A program made the translations under genes and the position numbers. DNA of 64,000 bases from Phlebopus portentosus (Eukaryota > Basidiomycota > Agaricomycetes > Boletales > Boletinellaceae): contig JAYXKI010000015.1 in assembly GCA_037892935.1 (NCBI GenBank), positions 1,240,001 to 1,304,000 of the forward strand. Direction: 5' to 3'. Under the pieces are notes generated by a model, which worked only from the letters and a program-made list of their open reading frames with translations, was not told the origin of the DNA and searched no databases. The first letter of the stretch is position 1; every line of letters starts with the position of its first letter. Positions 10,312 through 22,338 of this stretch are shown one piece after another.

Positions 10312-10969
10312 ACACCATTCAGTTGTGATACCCTCCATGCAAACCACTGGCATTCCTCTTCTATTAGATCCTTTTGATTATTCATTTCATTTCTTTCCTC
10401 TCCCGATTTTCCTCTTGATTTTTCCTTCCTTCAAATTACTCGCGCTCAACCGCATTTAGACCCTCGGAAAGTGTTCACGCAACCCGAGATATGTGTTCAA
10501 CCGCGTTTTCACCTTCATACGCTCAGTTGCGAATCGCAACCCGGTGTAACACTGCGCAAAACAGCACAACCAGCTAATTTTCTCTCGTTCCTTTCGACTC
10601 AATAATCACCGCTTAATTTCTCTAATCTCTCATTTTCTCATATCTCAATCCTCATTCTTCCATTATTCTTCGACCTTGCCTCATTTACCTTCACCCCAAA
10701 ACGTTAAAAATGCAAACAAAATTTCATAACATTCAAAAAACATACAAAAACTATATATATACAAAAGTCCAAATTATTTTTTCTTTTTCTTCTTTTTTCT
10801 TTGTTTTTATTCGTCCCATGAGGTAGGAGACACTAGATGAAAAAGCGTCATTTTGACGTGCTCTACCCCCTCTCCTCACTCCTCTTACTCCTTACTCTTC
10901 CTCCTCACCCCTTACCACCCTTCCTAGTGCACTGGTCTCAGCCAGCATCTCCTCTGCTAGGTTGTGCAG
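10312..10969. other. Convergent spacer between Gypsy A pol and its antisense gene
   Basis: No coding potential is recognised. It is AT- and pyrimidine-rich, with a T-rich run near 10778-10812. It lies between the 3' end of pol (plus) and the 3' end of the antisense gene (minus), as the corresponding spacers do in elements B (15959-16403) and C (32742-33183). Confidence 0.6.
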
Positions 10970-11488
10970 TTAATCCGCAGCATGGAACAACATGCGTGCG
11001 CGCCTCTCCAAGGCCACCATCCAGAAATGGACGGTGCTCTCATCCATCCCGGCGACCAACTCCTCGATGTCACTCACCTCAAGGACAGGCGCAACCGGCA
11101 TCCTCAGCACCTGCGCTGTTGCGTGCTGATGAGCTTCGCGCATCTCGCGTTCCACCTGCTCATTCCGCAGGCAACGCGCAGCCCTCCCATGCATAGCCAG
11201 CTCGCATCACCGCCTGGCCTTCGTGTGGCAGTAATCACAGGCCTGTCCAGGGAAACCCTCACAGACCTGGCCTGCCCTCGCACACCTCTCACACCCCTCA
11301 TCATGCACGACCCAGCCACCAGCAGCATGCTGCTGCTACTGCTGCTACCATCCCCGCCATCGCTTTGGCTTCCCTCATCCTCTTCCATTCGTTCTGCACT
11401 CGGAGACTTGCTCACAGCCGGAGGATTGCTGTTGCTGCTGTTGCTGTTGTCGCTGTTGTCGCAGTTGTTGTTGCTGTTGTTGGGACAT
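10970..11488 (-). pseudogene. Gypsy A antisense gene: polyQ + Zn2Cys6-like protein, decayed
   Basis: Read on the strand opposite to pol. It starts at an ATG at 11486-11488 with a Gln-rich run broken by Arg. After frame changes it passes through an acidic/serine-rich segment (about 11415-11320). A cysteine cluster follows at about 11295-11230 (CERCARAGQVC then CDYCHTKARR), giving CX2CX6CX7CX2CX7C if one TGA inside the last interval is read through as a mutated CGA. After the cluster comes an Arg/Glu-rich, probably helical tail ending near 10970. Two frameshifts and one stop make it a pseudogene. The cysteine spacing fits the fungal Zn(II)2Cys6 binuclear cluster, so DNA binding is plausible but not shown. 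Equivalent antisense genes occur in elements B and C. Confidence 0.7.
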
Positions 11489-11955
11489 GACGGAGAAGAG
11501 AGGATAGATGAATGGAACGCGTCGCGAACCGCGTTTTATGCATCGAGAATCTAGAGACGCCGAGTCTAACCCTATTGGGAGTGTGACTGTGGACAGTCAC
11601 AATTTCAAGAAACCGGGAGATGTAAGAAGCATCGACATGCTAGGCCCGAGATCACGCACGTGACATGTGTTCCATGGTAATCTGCATCGTAACAGCGGAA
11701 CTCAGTGCGGATCGATTCGATTCGAAGTGGAACAGACTACTGTAGCCTCTCGCACTCGACCGCTGCATAGGAAGAACTTTCGGACGCTCGAGCCACCCAG
11801 TCGAAAACTTACAAAGGCTGACTTAGCTAGCTTGTCTTACTAAACCCAGGCACAAGAGGTAAATTGAAGGATCTGCAATCGGCCCCCGACGCATTCCAAG
11901 TTTCGACGTGATGTGATGCACTCTGGCTTTTCTCCCATTTGAGTCCCATATGCGT
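11489..11955 (+). other. Probable Gypsy A 3' end / LTR start, no gene
   Basis: No coding sequence is recognised. It lies between the start of the A antisense gene and the left edge of element B, whose GCGT target duplication is at 11952-11955. The sequence that originally continued it is at 23896-24340, which carries a plus-strand TATA box. The simplest reading is that this stretch contains the purine tract and first part of A's 3' LTR, but its exact edge is not visible. Confidence 0.4.
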
Positions 11956-13532
11956 TGAAACTCCTGTGGACGTTCTGATGCCGGACAGGGAGTGTATAGT
12001 TCGAGGGGCTGCCCTAGAATACCTTCAAGCGGTCAGCAGAGAGTTACACCCGAGCTAAGGGCACGAAGGAGTGGAGGGAAATAGAGATATACAATGGAAG
12101 GGCTTGGTGAGAACCGGGGATATGAGGGAAGTGCTCAAGGAGGAATTCCGAGGGTAGGCTTCTCTCAAGATCGACGGTGGCGGTGCAAAGGCTAAATCGA
12201 CTCTCTGGCTCAGCTGCGAGCTCTGGACTAAAGCTGACTGACCCAAGGCACAAGAACTAAACTAACTAAGCTACGCTAGTCGAACCACCAACCCGAACAT
12301 GACTAATCGACTGTGCTAACACACTGGCAAGCGACTGCAGCCGATCTCACTTGTAGTCTAAAGTGTCAGAACGCAGCGTAATGATTCGAAACGCGATACG
12401 ATGGACGAAGGACAATTGCTGAGTGAGTCGAAATGTGATGCGAGGGATGGAGGTGCGAAACGATGACGTTTCCGATCGAAACAATGCGGAATAGCACCGG
12501 GCTGGTCTTGAGGAAGCGGAGAGTGAAAAGTCAAGAGGAAAGGGGTGATATGGTGTCCTTTCCCGACGACAATGGAGAGGAGAAGGTGTTGCGAGACCAA
12601 ATGCGAGCGGCATGCAGAGTAACTGGGTTACGAGCGAAACCGGGTGAAACGGATCGAAACACGTGAGGGGGTCTTGTTTCGGGTGAGAGAAGATAGAGAA
12701 GCCTTTATACGATGATGGCGAACTATACGAATGCACGAACGGCTCTACTGCGAAGAGAGATCACTGATCGACTGTACAGAACATGAAATGTCGTATATTA
12801 GACTATAGAGACGAGAGAGTCCACTATGAACAAGTAGACTAGAGGTCGAGAGGCTTTGAGACGATGTGAGAACTGCAAGCTAAGCTCCCACTAAGCTCCG
12901 ACTAAGCTGTCCTTCTACTATGAGAGTTGTGCTATATTTATACTAAATGTCCAAGGCTGAGCCTCCCAGCAGTCAGAGAACCTATGTCATAAAGAAAAGG
13001 GAACGCATATCGCTATCTACAAAGGAGAGGAGCGCATATGAATGGTTTAAGGGACACATAGGTCAAAAGGAACAATACTAAGCATGTCTGGAACGAGAGC
13101 ATAATGGATTAAAGGGGACGCATATAGAAAGGTCAGAATACGTGCAAAACCTTCGGAACCAGGTCTCTTTGAGCGGAATGAAGCGGAACTCGGGGAAACG
13201 ACTCGGAAGGGCTCTGGATAGCCTGACAAAGTAAGTCTGCGATGTTTAACAAAGGAGAGGGACTGAGGACGAGGTTGCAGGGTCAAATCTCTTTGTCTGG
13301 AACGCGGATCCGAGGTCCGGAGACTTGTGATCGATGCGTGCAAACTCGATGCCGTGATTCTCCCGTCTTGATGGCCGATCAAAGAACGGTGCACGTGCCA
13401 TCTGGACTATGGCGTTCTTGCTAAGTCTACTCGTTCGAGCGAAACCAGTCGAAACCGAGCGAAACCAGTCGGAACACCGCGGAACTGGTTGTAACGACTC
13501 CGTACGTTCCCAAGCTTCAGACTTACTCTTCA
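11956..13532 (-). repeat. 3' LTR of Gypsy B
   Basis: A 1577-bp LTR, near-identical to 22339-23895. On the element strand it begins TGAAGAGTAAG and ends GGAGTTTCA. The short open frames inside it are unrelated to known proteins and are not treated as genes. Confidence 0.93.
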
Positions 13533-13660
13533 TCTCCCGGGTTCATGAAATAGTGACCGTCCGCGGTCACTCCCATCTCAATCCGACGCGTGGGAGTTTC
13601 GAAGCATAACGCGTTGCGTCCAAATTTTCTTCCGCTGTCATCTCTTCTTTATTCTCCAAC

Positions 13661-15958
13661 ATGTTCACTTCCGAAGAAATCGTCGCGCTCTTGGGACCCA
13701 TCAACTCCGATGATGACTGGAAGGCAGTGGTCGTGAAATTCGAGGCAGACGTCGCCTTGGCCAGGTCAGCAATGGATGAACTAGACCATGGCGTCACGAC
13801 GGTAATTCTGCCAGATAAGACAAAACCAGTTGAATGGATCGCGCCTACAGGTTCGATGACGGTACGGTGGTTGACGAATCCAGTGATGGAATCTTTGATG
13901 GATGGGTGAAAGGCAACCACGGTGTGTAAACCACGCACTCTAATCAAGAATTTTTGTTAATGAAATTTGACAGGCACGGAAGGAAGCATTGGAGCAAGTC
14001 CGTCCCAAAGGAACGAAAGAAGTCTGGTTGGAGACGGCGTACTCCAACTACTGCGACACGGACGCTCTCCTACGGATGCTGTACTATGATTGACGGGAAT
14101 TTTACACCAGGATGGAGACCAAACGACGAGCTTTCTTCCACAGATGCAGGGTTCCATTCCATCCTGCCTCGTTCGATTTGACTCGTGGGTTCTTCTTGGG
14201 CGATTCGTTCCCTCCAATGTTCCTGAAACCGCGCCCTGACATCAAAAAGGCTCTCGAGAATGTGAGAATGGAGAGCTCCAAGTTCCAACAAACGGCGAGG
14301 TTCACCGGCAACACGGACTACACGCAAGACGAAGCTGTCCGGAGTCACGTAGGTACTTCTTCTTGTCTATCATCTCCATCTAATCCTTCCTACAGCAAGC
14401 GTTCGAATATTGGGAGGATATCGAGCAATGACACCTTCGTGCAGGGCACATCCTTCGCATCGACAGGGTGAAATTGAGAACGGTCCGGCTCCTCTGGGAA
14501 TACTACGGCTATTCCATCCTTCGTCGTCGGCTCTATCAACTCGTTCGTGCTCAGGAATCCAAAATGCAACAACAACAACAGCAACAACAACGATCCCAAC
14601 AAGTGCTGTCTGAACCTTCTCAACCTCTTTCTCAACCGCAACAACAACAGCAGCAACAACCAATGTTGCCTGAACAATTTCCTCCGCAACAACAACAACA
14701 GCAGCTACATCAAATGCTGCCTCAGGACGTCGATAGTCCAATGGAGGTTGATTCCGCTCCTCTTCAGGTCGAAACTGGCGAAACAATTGAGGACGGAGAG
14801 GTCGCGGAACCGGTCGAAATGCTCGAAACCGGAGCGGAACATTTGGAAGGGGCTAGCCGTTCTACACCCTTAACCTCACTCGAACCTACAATGCTCGAGA
14901 TTGAGCTTCGCGAGAGTGAAAGACGAGAAGAAGAAGAACGCGCTGCTCAACGCGCCAAAATCTCCCGGATGGCTGCCAAAATCGAGGCCAACATGCGACG
15001 ACGGCTGGATGCAGGGACTCGCTGCATTCGTGGTGTTCGGCAAGTGGTGGACTCGAACGAGGAGACTCCTGCGATTCAGGAAAGTCCTGAGAGTCCTCCT
15101 CCTGGTCATCGGGGAGAAGACTCCGTTGTCATGAGTCCAGGCGACGGAGGAATGGATATCGGTGATGTGGGAATGGAGGTGAATGAGCCATTTGAGGCGG
15201 ACGCAAGCCTTGAAGAGATTCAGGCTCTCAATACCGCGAGCAACAACAACAGCAACAACAACAACAACAATAGCGGTACTGCTGCTGTTCCGCGCGAAAC
15301 TGTCGAAACGCAAGCAAGACGCGTTTCTCTGGCACGACGAGTGTCTTCTCAACCTGAGGCTAGTCCTTCTAGGATTCCAGCTAATGGTGGTGGTTCTGGA
15401 GGTGACGACAACGATAATGACGATGACGACGACGACGACAACGATGGTGACAAATGATTGAGCGATGGGCGCGTTCGTCATCGGGTTCCATGCGACCAGT
15501 GCCAGAAGTGTGGCCATGATTACGTGGGTCTTCCACAGAGGACCTGCGCTCTGTGCTTGAAGCAGGCGAAGGGCTGTAGTCTAGCCACGAAGGGCAGGGC
15601 TGTAGCCGCAAAGCGTAAGGCAGCTCGGGAGGTGCGCGATCGGGAAGCAAAACACTGGAAAGTCACGGCTCTGGCGGCCAGATCAGTGGGTGGTCGCGTC
15701 GAGCATGAAGCTCTGCAGCGGGAGGTCGGGGAATCCGAGCTGCAGTTCGTGCTGGCGCGGATGGATCACCGGGACAAGGTCCTGTCCCGGATGCTGAACA
15801 AATTCAGCGTCCTCGTAGCGCAGGCGCATGCAGATCGTCGTCTGCTGCTCGAGTTGGCTGGGGTGAAGATGGGGGAAGGTGAAGACGAGGAAGAGGAAGA
15901 TAGAGGGGAAGTGGAGAGGGTTCGTCAGTCAAAGGGGAAAGGTAGGGCTTGGGAATAG
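13661..15958 (+). pseudogene. Gypsy B antisense gene: polyQ, acidic and Zn2Cys6-like protein, with stops
   Basis: Lies wholly inside element B on the opposite strand, starting (ATG 13661) about 130 bp from the LTR. Exon 1 covers about 13661-13921, with a GT..AG intron to about 13972. Exon 2 runs to about 14348 and a second intron to about 14394. Exon 3 encodes a Tyr/Leu/Arg-rich helix, two long Gln runs (about 14563-14705), acidic and Glu/Arg-rich segments, an Asn run, an Asp-rich run (about 15400-15455) and then the cysteine cluster (about 15491-15580). The cluster reads CDQC...CALCLKQAKGC with the third Cys replaced by Tyr. A Glu/Arg-rich tail ends at 15958. In-frame TGA codons near 13907, 14091, 14431 and 15455 break it, while the frame on both sides is kept. 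The function is unknown; a DNA-binding regulator of the element is one possibility. Confidence 0.7.
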
Positions 15959-16403
15959 AGTATAATTGTCGTGTATGCTCTATGTCCTGGTCGGACTTTT
16001 GTAAAATAGAAAAAGAAAAGGACAAAAGAAAAAGAAAAATAACTTGTACTGTATATAGTTGTTTTTATAGTTTATTTATACGATTTTGTTTCGGTTTTTG
16101 TGAATTTTTGTGTGATCGAGCGAGACTGAGTAATGACTAGAAGAATAGATCAAAGAATTCAAGGAACAGGATGAAAGGAAACTGATACGAAGTGAATTGA
16201 GGTGTTTCGCCATCGTTCCGCTGTTTTGAACGGCAAAACTGTGCGGAACTACGTATTAAGTAAAGTACACGCGTTAGATCCTATTGTGGATCACGCTAGC
16301 AGAGACGAAACTATAGAAGGAGAATTGGAAGATTAGAATTGATCAGAGGAGAGAGAGAGAATCGGAAATAAGTAAGGAGCATATATGAAGGGAAATGAAT
16401 GAT
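15959..16403. other. Convergent spacer between Gypsy B antisense gene and pol
   Basis: No gene is seen. It is AT-rich, with a purine-rich stretch near 16008-16045 and GA-rich sequence near 16345-16385. The 3' ends of the antisense gene and of pol face each other across it, so it should hold both transcription ends. Confidence 0.6.
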
Positions 16404-19400
16404 TTAATCGGAATTTTGGGACTCATCGTCAGGGAATTTCTCTGGCGAATCTTCTATTTCGGGTATGTCATCATCTTCATCCGATCCAATGAGCTTGGTC
16501 ACCGGAACAGTCAAATGCGAACGCGGGAAGTATGGAACCAGGTGAAACGCTGCTATTCGGAGTTTCGAAACCGCTCCATCGAGTTCGGCGATGATATACG
16601 AACCGCCTTGGGTGCGTCGAACTACCACGTAGGGGCCTAAATAGCGGGGTTTCATTTTACGATTGAGTTCCATCTTGATACGCGTGTTTCGCAAGAGTAC
16701 GAGGCTTCCTGGCTGAAAGTCGTAGTCCTTGATTCTATGCTTCTCCACCTTGGCAAACTGCTTCGCGTATGCATGCCTTGCATTCATGATGAGTTTCGCA
16801 ATGTGATCCAACTCTTCTGGACGTTTCTGGAGTTGTTTTGCACGTATTATGATGAGTTCCGACGTCGTAACTGGCGAATCGAGCGGCGGTGCCAGGTATG
16901 TTGCTTCTGCGAGGTCGAAAGGCAAAACTGCTTCGACTCCATGGGCCATGTAATACGGGGACATTCCTGTCGCTCTGTTGATTGTGATTCTTTCAGCCCA
17001 AAATACCGAGTCAGTGTGATCACTCCAACGCTTGTCATTACCGTCTGCAGCTTTAATCAAGGCTTCCTGTACGTCGAAATGTCTGCGTTCGACTAATCCA
17101 TTTGCGCGTGAGTTGTATGACGAAATCCAAATGTGGTTGATGTGATACCGCATCTTCAAGTAATCTAGCGCGGCGACGAATGGTGTGCCGTTATCTGTAA
17201 CAATTTCGGGGCATGCTCCATATCGACACAAAAGGTTCTGGAAGATAAACTGGCCTACGGTCTTACCAGTTTCTTCTTGAAGAAGTCTAAATTCGGGATA
17301 CGCGGTTAACGAACAACGCGCATGCACGATATATTGGAATCCACTCGATTTCGGCATGACCTTCGAGTCAATATGGATGCATTGAAACAGAGGGGCTACC
17401 TCCGGTACGTTCGGTGGGATAAGAATATTCTTCGTCTGGCGTATCTGGCACTCATGACAGGTGCGCATGAAATACTTCACGTCCTGTCCTAAGGACGGCC
17501 ACCAAAATCTCTCCAGCAGTCGCATTCGAGTGCAGAAAATTCCTTTGTGTCCTAGATCGCCATGAGCTTGCTTAACTAGGTCCCACCTGCATTTTGCTTC
17601 TATTACAACTTGGTGCCGGCCGTTCCGCGCCTTTCTCCACAGACGGCCTCCCTTCACGAAGAAGTCAGCTGCGTACCTGATTAGCTTTGCATAGCCACTG
17701 TCGCTAAGATTGTCTGGGCGTGTGAGATGCGTGATTAGCTTCGTGACGTCATCTAAGCGGCTATCCTTCCTTTTTGCGGATTCTGTAGAAGGAAATAGGT
17801 TCTCGGTCGCTGTTTCGCTAGGTGTTCTGCTCTGTTGCGCTACTTGGTATGTCGAAACCGGCTCTTCTATCGCAAAACCGTACGTTTCATCTACCCAGTC
17901 TTCATACATTTCATCCTGAGGGGGGTCTTCTTCAGCTGCTCTTTGTCTGGATAATCCATCGGTACACCGGAAATCGGCTGCTGGGATGTGTCTGAGCTTG
18001 AAACTGAAGAGAAGGATACCTGCGATCCATCTGTTAATGGTCGCATTGGGCTGTAGATCAGGATTGTTGATCATCCCCTTGATGTATGCTGCATCCATTT
18101 CGACTACTAGATTCCGGACTCTGATGAGATACAGTCGCATCACGTGCAGTGCCCAAAATAAGCCATATAACTCGATTTTCGGCTGTGAATACGATGCCTG
18201 GGTCTGATTCCAGTTAATAGAACCGAAACAATTGATCCTACGCTTTCCATCCGAGTGCTCTTGTCCTAAATACCAACCAACTCCAATAATAGACGAGTCT
18301 ACCGCCAGTATTACTTTGTTGTCTGACGCGTAGTCGATTGCGCACAGCGCCGGGCAAATAATAACGGCTTGCTTTAGTTCGTCCATTGCGTTCTGTTCTT
18401 CATCTGTCCACGCGAAAATCTGGTTCTTCCTTGTCATGCGGTACAATGGGCAAGCGAGTTTTGAATAATCTTTGACGAAAATCCGAAGGACTCCTACCGT
18501 TCCCAGAAATCCTCGGACTTCCGTCAGCGTTCTACATGGTGGCCAATCTCGTATCTTCTGTACTTTTGAATCATCTGGCTTGCGTCCCTGGTATGTCAAC
18601 TTGTGTCCAATGAATACGGCTGACTCCATGCATGGAACCAACTTCTTCCCTGAAAACGTTCCTCCTACAGCCTTCATTCGCTGCAAAATTCTGTTCACAT
18701 CACATATATGCTCATACACAAAACAACGAATCTCGGAGTTTCCCGGTATGGTCTCGTACGAACCGTCTGGTAGCTCGTATCGCGATTTTGGACCTAAACC
18801 GGGCGCATCGTCTGCGAAAGGGTTCGTAACGTGCGGAATCTCGTCCTGAAGGATAAAGGCCACGTCATTATGCATAATCTGCAAGGAATTGGTGTATCCC
18901 ATTGGTAGAACTGTCATTCGAAATGTTCCCAAGGGTGTCTGGAACGTAGTAAGATCTCGAGATTGTTCGTCCAGCTTTCTTTGGTTGAATGCCACAAATA
19001 AATCCAACTCCGTGTAACAAGCTCATCCACCACTGCTCTCCGTGATCATTTCGACGTTTGGTGGTACTGCCGAGTCCTTGACCGTAACCGCATTAAGATC
19101 CTGCAAGTCAATAATGGATCGCAACGTTTCTTTGTCTTTCTTTACCAAGCAAAACCATCTGGACCGATACGACGAATTCGATGGTTCAATAACCCCATTG
19201 CGAATCTTCTCTCGAATAAGTTCGAGGGCCTTGTCATGAATTCCCGGGGGAATTGGAATGCTCTTGTGCTGCCACGGTATATGCGGTATTGTGGGGATGC
19301 GTATCGGGTCGAAATACGTCGGATCGAGTGTTCCGCGTTCGGATTCGGTCTATGCTAATGCTTCTTCCTGCAACATAATTAGATTCTTCACTAATAACCT

Positions 19401-19825
19401 CTCCACCAGCCACAGAAAGGTATTCTCGTCGATCTTCAGTGCTTCCATCCTTTCAGCGGTTACACGACCCGTGGGTTCGAACGGCTTCAGTACAACTGGC
19501 ATCTCGGGCATCCCTCTCAACGGATCCGGATGCTGCCTTCGAACAATCCTGTACTCTTCTGGAAGGACTCCCGGGATTGGCCTGACTTTCTGCGCTACTC
19601 GTTTGTAAGCCATTACTGCCGCGTCTTCTTCTTCTGGGGTTTCTAAAACACATGAACGATATGACCGTTCTTCTTTGTCAGTAGTATAGCAATTTTTGTT
19701 TAATAAATAAGGCAATCGTTGGTTGAAAAGAGATGGGATCATGTGTGAGATAAATTCGAAATCATAAGAAAATACCTGAACCGGCAATTGGTTACTACCA
19801 TTCTCGTCTCGCCAATTTCTCTCAA
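16404..19825 (-). pseudogene. Gypsy B pol (RT-RNase H-integrase), two stops
   Basis: One reading frame over about 3.4 kb, in the -1 frame relative to gag. RT is recognisable by NSSYRSRWFCLVKKD, LDLFVAF and QTPLGTFRM, but the usual YIDD box reads FADD (about 18803). RNase H (AVDSSIIGVGWYL; VEMDAAYIKGM) and an HHCC zinc domain (HGDLGHKG; RTCHECQIRQ) follow. The integrase core has HIDSKVM, VTDNGTPF and NGLVERRHFD, and the C-terminal region has MKPRYLGPYVVVRRT. Stops are a TAG at about 19350 where element C has Trp, and a TGA at about 19023. No ATG is apparent at the start, so expression would have relied on frameshifting from gag. It is inactive as it stands. Confidence 0.92.
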
Positions 19826-22042
19826 TCAGTTCCTCGACGCTTGCGGAAAACCCTTTGGAAGTGGTCCTCGCACGATCGTTCGAATTCCAGTGGCCACTTT
19901 GCTTTGATTTCTGCGATCGTTCGGGTCCGTTAAGGTGATATGTTGGTCACCTGATGTGTAATCCTTCGTTTCGCACTCCGTAATAGCGAAAAATGGTCTC
20001 CCCAACAAAGCCTGGAAGGGAGCATTTGGAACGACTTGTACTTGGAGTGAAACGTCAATTCCGGCTATCGTGAACTTCGCATTTGAGATCATGCCCATGG
20101 TAGATGACCTAGCTGCGTCTGCTGTCTCGAGGATCATCCCTTTGTCAGGGGATAGGGGTATCTGAAGCTTCTCCCATACGTCTTCGCGGAGCAGACACAC
20201 TACAGCTCCCTGGTCAAGCACGCATTCGACTTCCAGAGTGTCTTCAATCAACACGCTAATGGTCCTGAGGGGCATGGATGCCTCTGCGGCGACGCCTTGT
20301 CCACTGAGCGCCAGTATTTCTTCCATCAAAAGCGTTTCGCCTGTTTCGACTTGTTCCGACGCGAAACGCCCAACTTGTAACATAAGTGAATCATCCACGA
20401 CCTCACCATATTTGACTTCAGCCGTGTTGTATCTCTTCGCCGTCATCAGCTCCTTCATCTGTTTCCTAATGTCCGGGGCGATTGAGAGGAGTTCTCGTTG
20501 GCTGATGGTGATAGGGGTATTGAGAGTACGAGTCAGAATGTTGGAGACTGCGCTCGAGTCTTCTATTGGTACGACGTATTTATACTGGGGTTGTGATTTC
20601 CTGGTAATGTCCTCCTGCTGCGGTGACTGGAGTGACCTTGTCGAGGGCCGCATGCCACTCGGTGGCGCAGGCTGCAGTTTCACCTGCGCCTTCTTATGAG
20701 GCTGAACTCTAGGGATCTCTACGCCATCGGGCTTCGTTCTTCGTCCACCAGCTGCCTTCTTCTTCGCCTCGTTAATCAAAATCTCCAAATGTTCGATGTC
20801 GTAGTTTTCCTGCTCGTTCTGATCTTCTTCGTCATGACTATATGCATATGCTGGACCAGCTTGATGGCTATATGCGGGTGCGACTGACTCGACCATTCCT
20901 ACTGTGTGCGTTGCCGGAGCTTTAGCGTGAAAGCTATCGATTCGTTCTTTGAGATTGTTCCCCGGTAGCGACCTTGTAATGAGACCGCCGTTCGGCAACA
21001 CAATCCTTCCATCCGGGCTCCTTACGCACTTTCCGGCTTGGATGTACTCGAGAACCTTCGTACACGATCGAATATAGTGTCCTGCTTCGCCGCAGAAGTT
21101 GCAAACTGGGTTTCGCAGAGTTTTGCTGCGTTCCGCCCCTAGTCGATGCGGAATGTTCCCCTTGCTCAGGGCGTCGAGCGTAACCTGAAAACTCTTCAAC
21201 GTATCCATTACCTTGGCCAAATCCACTTCTTCCTTCTTTACGATACTTGTCGAAGCTTCTCCGGTAGCTGGGGGTGGAAAGTTACTGCCGAAACTGCCCA
21301 CAATCTTTCCTCCCAGCACGAAATTCGAATGTTCGAGCACGTCCTTAATCTTGTAAGGCGTAGATGAATCGTGGTCTGGTAGCTTGATCTCGATACAACG
21401 AATGAGCGCCTCTCTAAGGTCTCCTGTAATTCCCATCAGGAACATCTCGTCAGCTTGGGACTCTAAGATCTTTCCGTTCGTTATAAGATACTTAGAGCGC
21501 CTGACGAATTCTCGATGATATTCGCCTAGGTCTTCTCGGTTCTTGATCCCTTTCTTCACCCGTTCTACGACCAAATGCTCCAGTTCTCCCTTGGAGTAGC
21601 GTTTCCCTGCCGTGAGACTCGGGTATAGAGCTATAATCTCTCTCTTCACCATCTCCACATCAGGGTTCGGGTCGTTAATTTTGTTGGTAGTCTCCCAAAG
21701 TTCTGCGACGTCGGTCTTTGCATAGTACAAGAACTTCCGGACGTGATCTCTATCATTCCACGCAGCCTGTCTTGCGATCTCTGCAACGTCTTCGAAGAAC
21801 CTAGGGAGTTCCTTTGGTTCTGAGCCGTCAAACGTTGGGGCACGTTTGTCCCCACGCGAGGGCAGTTGGTACGCCATTGCGGTTTGTTGATTTGTAAGTT
21901 GTTGTAATACGTTAGTGTTAGCAGATAGACGAGCTATTACCGCTGCGTTGCTGGCTAAAATCTGTTGAGTTACGGTAGGTAGTTGGTAATTGGTAGGCGG
22001 GCTAGCTGGTCTGCTCGGTGATCCTGGGGTGGAAACTGGCAC
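19826..22042 (-). CDS. Gypsy B gag-protease
   Basis: An open frame of 738 codons. The N-terminal part is Pro/Ser/Gln-rich. A retrotransposon Gag domain follows (about residues 65-245, with LGEYHREFVRRSKYL, homologous to LGEYHRNFITVSSYL in element C). A CX2CX4HX4C zinc knuckle (CNFCGEAGHYIRSC) is near residue 317. An aspartic-protease-like domain near residue 610 reads LDQG where LDSG or LDTG is expected, so the protease may be impaired. The first codon of the open frame is GTG. The first in-frame ATG is at about 21877 (residue 56), so the true start may have been lost by mutation or lies there. No internal stop is present. Confidence 0.85.
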   Translation of the reverse strand: MPVSTPGSPSRPASPPTNYQLPTVTQQILASNAAVIARLSANTNVLQQLTNQQTAMAYQLPSRGDKRAPTFDGSEPKELPRFFEDVAEIARQAAWNDRDHVRKFLYYAKTDVAELWETTNKINDPNPDVEMVKREIIALYPSLTAGKRYSKGELEHLVVERVKKGIKNREDLGEYHREFVRRSKYLITNGKILESQADEMFLMGITGDLREALIRCIEIKLPDHDSSTPYKIKDVLEHSNFVLGGKIVGSFGSNFPPPATGEASTSIVKKEEVDLAKVMDTLKSFQVTLDALSKGNIPHRLGAERSKTLRNPVCNFCGEAGHYIRSCTKVLEYIQAGKCVRSPDGRIVLPNGGLITRSLPGNNLKERIDSFHAKAPATHTVGMVESVAPAYSHQAGPAYAYSHDEEDQNEQENYDIEHLEILINEAKKKAAGGRRTKPDGVEIPRVQPHKKAQVKLQPAPPSGMRPSTRSLQSPQQEDITRKSQPQYKYVVPIEDSSAVSNILTRTLNTPITISQRELLSIAPDIRKQMKELMTAKRYNTAEVKYGEVVDDSLMLQVGRFASEQVETGETLLMEEILALSGQGVAAEASMPLRTISVLIEDTLEVECVLDQGAVVCLLREDVWEKLQIPLSPDKGMILETADAARSSTMGMISNAKFTIAGIDVSLQVQVVPNAPFQALLGRPFFAITECETKDYTSGDQHITLTDPNDRRNQSKVATGIRTIVRGPLPKGFPQASRN

Positions 22043-22319
22043 GGATGAGAGGTTGGGAAGTTCTGAATCGGCGATGGTAGATGGGGAATGATCTAGGGAA
22101 TCGGTGTTGGAAGGAATGGCGCTAACGGATTGTCACAAGGGTGTTTCGCTGTGTTCCGCATTTTCCGCAGTGGAACGTATGTTGCGATTGACAATCCTAG
22201 GCCTTCGAGTCAGCGGCAAAACCTGATGTTCTACAGGGACTCGAGCGGATTGGCTACGTGTAACTCGTCTGCTAGACGAATTTGGCGGGGTATTCATAAT
22301 GGTTGGACAGTGAAATCCC

Positions 22320-22336
22320 CCTCGCCGTGGGCTCCA
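22320..22336 (-). promoter_or_regulatory. Gypsy B primer-binding site
   Basis: On the element strand TGGAGCCCACGGCGAGG starts two bases after the 5' LTR end. The same 17 bases occur at 26004-26020 in element C. The complement ends ...GGGCTCCA, as a tRNA 3' end with CCA preceded by U, so this is a canonical full-tRNA 3'-end primer site. Confidence 0.85.
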
Positions 22337-22338
22337 CT

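Noticed and set aside
14468..15457. PolyQ/acidic ORF as an independent host gene
   Set aside because: It lies within Gypsy B between its LTRs, is in the same frame as the cysteine cluster after one TGA, and continues upstream through an intron, so it is part of the element's antisense gene.
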